This document shows, piece after piece, positions 57,895 through 63,167 of a DNA stretch of 63,167 nt. The notes under the pieces are model-generated. The model was not told the origin of the DNA, ran no database searches, and saw only the letters and a list, made by a program, of their open reading frames with translations. The DNA is taken from NCBI GenBank assembly GCA_036897095.1, contig JAYMSP010000260.1, positions 1 through 63,167 on the forward strand. Reading direction: 5' to 3'. Both the position numbers and the translations under genes were made by a program. How positions within the stretch are numbered: position 1 is the first letter of the stretch; each line of letters begins with the position of its first letter. The DNA is from Plantago elongata (taxonomy: Eukaryota; Streptophyta; Magnoliopsida; Lamiales; Plantaginaceae).

Positions 57895-58800
57895 GTCAAA
57901 GTTGGAGGAACAGGCCTTGATTTTCAACGTGCTATTGGATTTATGGTAGAGGTTATGCCATTTAAATATTTGGGTGTACCGTTAATCACGTGGAAGTTGT
58001 CCATTCACATATGTAGGCTGTTGATTGATTAAATTGTGGCTCGAGTCAAGCATTAGTCAATAAAACTTTTTAGCTATGCGGGGAGAGTCCAACTTGTGCA
58101 GAGTGTACTCTTTTCTATTAGTAGTTACTGGATGAAAGTGTTTGCACTACCTAAGAAACTAAGAAAGGGTAAAAACACTTGAGGCGATTTATAAATCTTT
58201 CCTATGGAGTGAGAGTGAGGAGGTTTCTCAGAAAGTTCCAATTGCGTGGGATAATGTTTGTGATCCAAAGGATGCGGGAAGGCTTAATGTTACTTCTACA
58301 ATATAATGGAATAAGACAACTATGTCCAAGCTATTGTGGAATATTTGTGATAAAGCTGATAAATTGTGGGTTTGGTAGATACATGCTTATTAAATTTAGG
58401 AGAGGAATGTATTGACATATGTTACCAAGGATAGTTGTCATGGATTCTTAGGGTTGTTTTCAAGTAAAGAGAGGTAGTAGCGAACAATGATGTGTGGAAA
58501 GAGTTATGGGCATCCTGCAAGTTTCCCACAATGGAGTTTTTTGAGTTGAGGCCCTAAGGTGAAAGTTCATTGGAGGAAAGTTATGTATGGCAACAAGGCT
58601 CTTCCACGAGCTTGTTTTCTTTTGTGGATGAGTTTGAAGAAGAGGCTGGACACACAAGATAGATTGATCCGATTCGGTGTGCAATTGGATGTAGTCTGTT
58701 GTTTTTGTTTGCAGTTAGAAAATGTGAACCATATGCTATTTGGGCGTCCATTTACCCAACGTGTGTGGGCTAATGTATTGATGAATTTGGGATCACTCGA
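57895..58800 (+). pseudogene. Second L1-type LINE remnant (reverse transcriptase tail and zf-RVT)
   Basis: The segments read MPFKYLGVPLITWKLS, FSYAGRVQLVQSVLF and SYWMKVFALP, then from 58559 KVHWRKVMYGNKALPR and CCFCLQLENVNHMLFGRPFT with a zf-RVT-like Cys/His pattern. It matches the corresponding part of the LINE at 30900-31950 only distantly. It ends where the hAT terminus begins (58811). Confidence 0.8.
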
Positions 58801-59099
58801 CAACCGACGATAGGGGTGGATCATGAACCGAACGTTCGTGAAATATTCTTGAAAACGCTTGGTCAACGTTCGGTTCGATCGAACCAAACATGTTCGACCA
58901 AACCGAACATGTTCAACTACTATCGAACCGAACGTCGACACTTTATTGTTTATTCGGGAATTCGCAAAAATTGATGTATTATATGTATAGTATATTATAT
59001 TATATAGTATGTATGGGTCTAAATGTAACAAATACTACTTTGTGGTACAATTGTAATTATACATTTATATAAATATACATATCAACTAAATCTAACCCT

Positions 59100-59714
59100 G
59101 ATTTTTAATTCTTGCTTGTCAAAATGTGCATCCCCAAATAGTACTCAGTTGTCTCCCCGTCTTCTTCTTTGATCATCCATCTAGCAGCTCGACTTCACTA
59201 CTCAATTGCAACTCCACATCACCACCGTGACGCTTTTCTTTTCCGATCTGGTCCGTCTCATCTCGCCGCTACTACTTCTCCGACTCGTGCCATCTCTCTC
59301 GCCACTAGTACTACTTCTTTGTCCCGACTCAGTCCATCTTACCTCAATTCTAGTATTGTAAGTTGCTCCCTTCAATTAATTCAACATGTAGGAAGTTACT
59401 GTCGTTTGCATTATATATTTGCTTGTGTTGTTTTACTTGGTTTGGATTTATGGGACAAAATGCCTGAATCTTTTTTTGTTTATTCTTTAATGGAATTGTG
59501 TAGTGATATTCTATATGTATTAGCACTCCAGGTGTTTTTTTGATTAGCAATATATTCCTTAACTATTCCAAACGAAAAAGAATATTATTATTTATGAATT
59601 TTGGGACTACAAGCCTTTAAAATCACTCTATTTTTTATAAATATTGTACGGTGTAAAAATGGACTCGCATACCTTTGCCATGCTAGCAGAATAAAGAACT
59701 GGTATGGAAATTGA
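59100..59714 (+). other. 5' leader / intron region of the hAT element
   Basis: A Ser/Thr-rich open frame at 59169-59543 shows no motif. It precedes the transposase and may be untranslated leader or a first intron. Confidence 0.35.
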
Positions 59715-61995
59715 TGATGATGTTAATGATATATTAGAACTGGGATCACTTGGTAACGAAAGAATTGGAGTGATGATGAGGTTATAGAGGACATGGAAGA
59801 TGATGCCCAAAATGAACAAACATATGAGAGTACAAGTGGAGGTGCGGGTGGAGGTGTAAATGGAGATGAGAATGTTAGAGGAGATGGCTTTGATGCACAC
59901 AGACCCAAAAAGTGACCTTATACATCTGATGTGTGTTTAACTTTTAAGGAGGTTGAGTTGTTTAAGAGTTCTGAAAAAGTGAAGAAATTGGTGCGTACAC
60001 ATTGCGGAGAACAGCTAACACAATATGCTAGTGAAACCACGACGTCTATGAAAAGGCACTTGAATAAATGCCCAATCCTATTAAATAAAAAAGAAAAGTC
60101 TAAAGCAAATCAAATGAAGCTTAGTTTTCCACAGGAAGATTCTACTACACCAGGACACTCTTATCTTCATTCGGGGAGTTTGATATGGCAACCATGAGAT
60201 AAAGTGTAGCTGAGTGGGTGGTTATGCATGAGCACCCATTTATGATTGTTCAGGAGGAAGGCTATAATATAATGATGAAAAGATGGATGCCTGAGTGGAC
60301 CAATATAGCCAGAAAAACAGTTAAAAAGGATTGTTTTGTTGTGTATGAAAGGGAGCATGAGAAGTTGAAAAAAAATTGTTCTCAATGTTTCAAAAATCAG
60401 CTTGACTACTGACTTGTGGAAGTCAAAGAATCAGAAAATTGAGTATATGGTTCTTCCGGGCCATTGGATTGACAGTTGTTGGAGATTACAAAAGAGGGTA
60501 TTGGACTTTGTTCATATCCCTCCACCTTTACCAGGACATGTTTAAATGCTTAGTTGGGGCTTGGAGAACAAAGTTTACACCATCTCTGTTGATAACGCAA
60601 GAAACAACAACACATGTATAAAACATTTGAAGGATACCTTTTCCAGAATTAAGTTGTTACTTCTTAAAGGTAAGTTATTGTTTATTGCAATAAGTATATT
60701 GATTTTGCACTGCATTCCTTACTAATATAGTGATAATTTTTTCACTGTATCATCGAAAGTTAATCATTTGAATTGGACTTTTATTAATTTGGTTTTACAG
60801 TAGTTCATATACATTGATGTACCATGGATCTTTCTTACCTCTTTTCTTCTCATTCTTAAAGGCCAGCTTTCTCATGTGATATGATGTGCTCATATCTGAA
60901 TTTGTTGGTCCAAGATGGTCTTGGTATGATTAAGGATAGTTGATACTATTCGGACTGCAATGGATTTTATTAATAAAAATGATTCAAGACATTTGGAATG
61001 TGCCAGAGCAGTTGAGGTAGCTTGTTTACCATATAGGGTGCTTCTGTATGATTGCAAAACTAGATCGAACTCCACTTTTGAGATGTTGGTATGTGCTTTA
61101 AAGTTCATAGATTGCTTCTCTATTTATTCAGGCACGGAGGTTACATTTACTTTATGCCCACGTGCTGAAGATTGGGAAAAGGTAGAGAAGGTATGTATTG
61201 TTTTACACGCATGTTGGGAGTCTACTCATGTGATTTCTGGTAGTGAATATCCAACTTCTAATTTGTATCTTGTGGAGGTTTGTAAGATCAAAGAACTTCT
61301 ATATGGCAAGACAATGGATAAAGATGCATTTATTCGTGATATGGCCGAAAAGATGAAGCTAAAGTTTGACAAGTATTGGGGTGAATGTCACTTATTAATG
61401 TCAATTGTTGTAGTTTTAGATCCTCGCTTGAAAATGTTGGTAATTGAACATTGCTTTTCGAGAATTTATGTGCCACATGAAGTTGAGAAAAATACAAGGA
61501 CTGTCTGACATGCATTGTATGATCTATATGTTGAATATGAGAAGATGCACTTTAAAAATTTGGGTACATCATTTAATTCTCAAGTTGTTAGCTCCAATTC
61601 AAATGCACAAAACAGAAATGCCAATTCCTTGGCATCTCGCTCTATGGGAATGAGTGCAATCCTAAGTCATTTATCTTCGGTTGAGTGTGGTAAACCAAAA
61701 AAAAGAAGAGATAGACGCATACTTTGAAGATGGCTGACTCACCCAAGAGAATGTAGTTGGGATTGATATTGCAGCTTTGATGCATTTCAGTGGTGGAAAG
61801 AAGCAACATAGTAAAAAATTCTTTCATAAATGGTTGCTGATATTTTAACCATACTAGCTAGTACACTGGCTTCAAAAGCAACTTTTAGTGCCAGAGCAAG
61901 AGTCATTGATACATATCGTGCTTCTTTGGCGCCATAAACCGTTGAGATGTTGATGTGTGAAGGAGATTGGTGTCGTAAGCTTCATGGGGTGAAGA
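59715..61995 (+). pseudogene. hAT transposase, decayed
   Basis: Domains in order: acidic N-terminus; BED zinc finger at about 59975-60075 (THCGEQLTQYASETTTSMKRHLNKC), in which the first Cys of the first pair is replaced by Arg; a catalytic core in pieces (SVDNARNNNTCIKHLKDTF; DGLGMIKDIVDTIRTAMDF; LDPRLKMLVIEHCF); and the C-terminal hAT dimerisation region at 61780-61990 (FDAFQWWKEA; ARVIDTYR; EMLMCEGDWCRKLHG). Frameshifts and stops between pieces, plus candidate introns at 60670-60860, make it inactive. The family binds DNA via BED and dimerises through the C-terminus. Confidence 0.88.
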
Positions 61996-62379
61996 AGAAG
62001 GATAAGGTTAGATTTTTAATTATGAACGATATATGTTATAAACAAACTACTGTATTTATATATTTCTTCTTTTGTTTTCCTTGTTTTATTATAATTTTTA
62101 GAAAACACAAAATCCTTTCGAGGTTGCACTACCTAATCCTTAAGTCTCATGTTCACCGAAGGTTTGTTTTCATCATAACCTTTTAATTTTTATTTTGATT
62201 GTTTACATTCAAGTAGTGTACTGGTTCCTTCTAATGTTTGATTAATATAACATCAAGTGAGACATGGTTTTTGTTATTGAAGTTTGGCTCAAAAAATTAA
62301 ATTATAGGATGGTTTTTGTAATCTGGTCGAATAAATTTACTTCTGAATCACATAATTTTTACTACTATAGACGCTCAGA

Positions 62380-63167
62380 ATCTACAATCGAATTTAGGTT
62401 GATGAATTGGGGGGCACCGACGACCTGTAAAGCAACAAGTAGCAAACCTAGAGGCGTAAGGTATCAAGGTGACACCAGTGTGGTGTCGACCGTAGGGACT
62501 CCGACGCTCATGTTAGTAATCATGTAGAGAATAAACAAACTGACTAAGAGAGGGAGAGAGAGAGAGAGGGAGATGATGGAGGTAGACTTATCCTATTGAC
62601 GGTTCGGCAGAAAGGGGTGGTTACCGACGATTGGCTAGCTGACCGTGTGAGAGGAGCTAACTGGTGGTCGCCGGGAGGTAAGGTGAGATGGCAGAAGGTG
62701 ATGGTCGATAGCTTGGCAATTCGACAGTCTGACAGCCTGACAACATGATCGTCTAACTGATAGTCTGAGAGCTCGATCGACTGACTGATTGCTCGAGCGT
62801 TGGTCGACTGACTGACTGCTTGAGTGTTGGTCGACTGACTGATTGCTTGAGCGTTGGCGATCGAGATGGAGGCGTAAGACTGATAGCTAGGGTTTTCGTA
62901 GTGAGAATGAGATGATCCTTCTTCCTTCCTCCTTCTCCTCTATATAGATGGTCCATCCGTTAGAGCCTATACCCACCTCTCCTAATTTTCGGGTGAGGAG
63001 TATGTTAGTGGGTTAGACTACGTCTAGATGGCCGTTCGTGGACTGAACGAGTCAATCAAGGAGTGTAAGTTGCTTAGCCTCCTAGACTGATCTGGTTAGT
63101 CGTATGAGGTAAATTGTTTGGCTTGTCAACTAGTTGGGTGGCTGAGCAAGACTAGGTGAGCTCAGGT
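62380..63167 (-). repeat. Probable Ty3/gypsy LTR edge, running off the window
   Basis: On the minus strand a TATA-like CTATATAGAGG (about 62940) is followed downstream by a CT-rich tract (62545-62575) and TTACTAACATGAGCGTCGGAGT (62493-62515), an arrangement common in Tat/Ogre-like plant LTRs. No second LTR or coding part is in view, so family and limits are uncertain. Confidence 0.45.
62778..62858. repeat. 27 bp minisatellite, three units
   Basis: The unit CGACTGACTGATTGCTCGAG plus CGTTGGT is repeated three times with one to three changes per unit. On the minus strand it would encode a nine-residue repeat (PTLKQSVSR). The repeat lies between the TATA-like site and the CT-rich tract of the presumed LTR. 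Confidence 0.9.

Larger units (their letters stand above)
58811..62200 (+). mobile_element. hAT element, left end present, right end not found
   Basis: It starts TAGGGGTGGATCATGAACCG. Subterminal GAACCGAAC / GTTCGGTTC motifs occur in both orientations through 58930, as in plant hAT elements. A decayed transposase follows on the plus strand. I could not find the matching right terminus, so the end coordinate is approximate. Confidence 0.7.

Noticed and set aside
1..63167. CRISPR array, rRNA genes, bacterial operons
   Set aside because: No evenly spaced direct repeats with unique spacers, no rRNA signature and no prokaryotic gene layout were seen; the genes have introns.

Overview
The window is plant nuclear DNA, almost certainly from a eudicot. 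It is AT-rich and contains two intron-bearing genes with GT-AG junctions, a Sirevirus-type Ty1/copia element primed by initiator tRNA-Met, L1-type LINEs, a mariner-like element with Stowaway relatives, and hAT and Helitron remnants. There is no bacterial or organellar gene organisation, no CRISPR array, no rRNA gene and no intact tRNA gene. All family names come from reading translations and from memory; nothing was searched.

Layout: 1-4900 is mostly unassigned, with trinucleotide repeats, a small inverted-repeat element and two TCGGGT-rich arrays. 4938-9294 is a decayed copia-like element whose two LTRs of about 930 bp are both recognisable. 9336-9644 holds two tiny tRNA-derived SINEs with target duplications. 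10931-11086 is a hairpin repeat. 11860-12380 is a LINE RNase H remnant. 12381-28899 is a Sirevirus complex: a truncated LTR, an inverted internal piece, and a 14.8 kb element on the minus strand with both LTRs, PBS, polypurine tract, broken gag-pol and a third region of about 5 kb downstream of pol. That third region is partly built from short exon-like modules. 28900-33180 is a broken L1-type LINE carrying an 842 bp Mutator-like insertion.

Two host genes follow. A plus-strand gene (33714-38815, nine exons, 382 aa) encodes a probable plastid protein with a pyridoxamine-phosphate-oxidase-type split barrel and a DUF2470-like end. A minus-strand gene (52968-46118, seven exons, 415 aa) encodes a membrane-anchored kelch-repeat protein. 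Both read without a break across their exons. The genes converge and are separated by a mariner-like element (40385-45142). Several introns carry transposon insertions: a Mutator-like MITE, a Stowaway-like element and a SINE.

53100-63167 is a transposon graveyard: a Helitron helicase pseudogene split by a solo LTR and a SINE, a Sirevirus LTR fragment, a second LINE remnant, a hAT element with a decayed transposase, and a probable Ty3/gypsy LTR edge.

The most notable signals are the minimal SINE family with perfect target duplications, the modular exon-like third region of the Sirevirus, the MULE with triplicated subrepeats in its inverted termini, and the mariner element carrying gene-like cargo.
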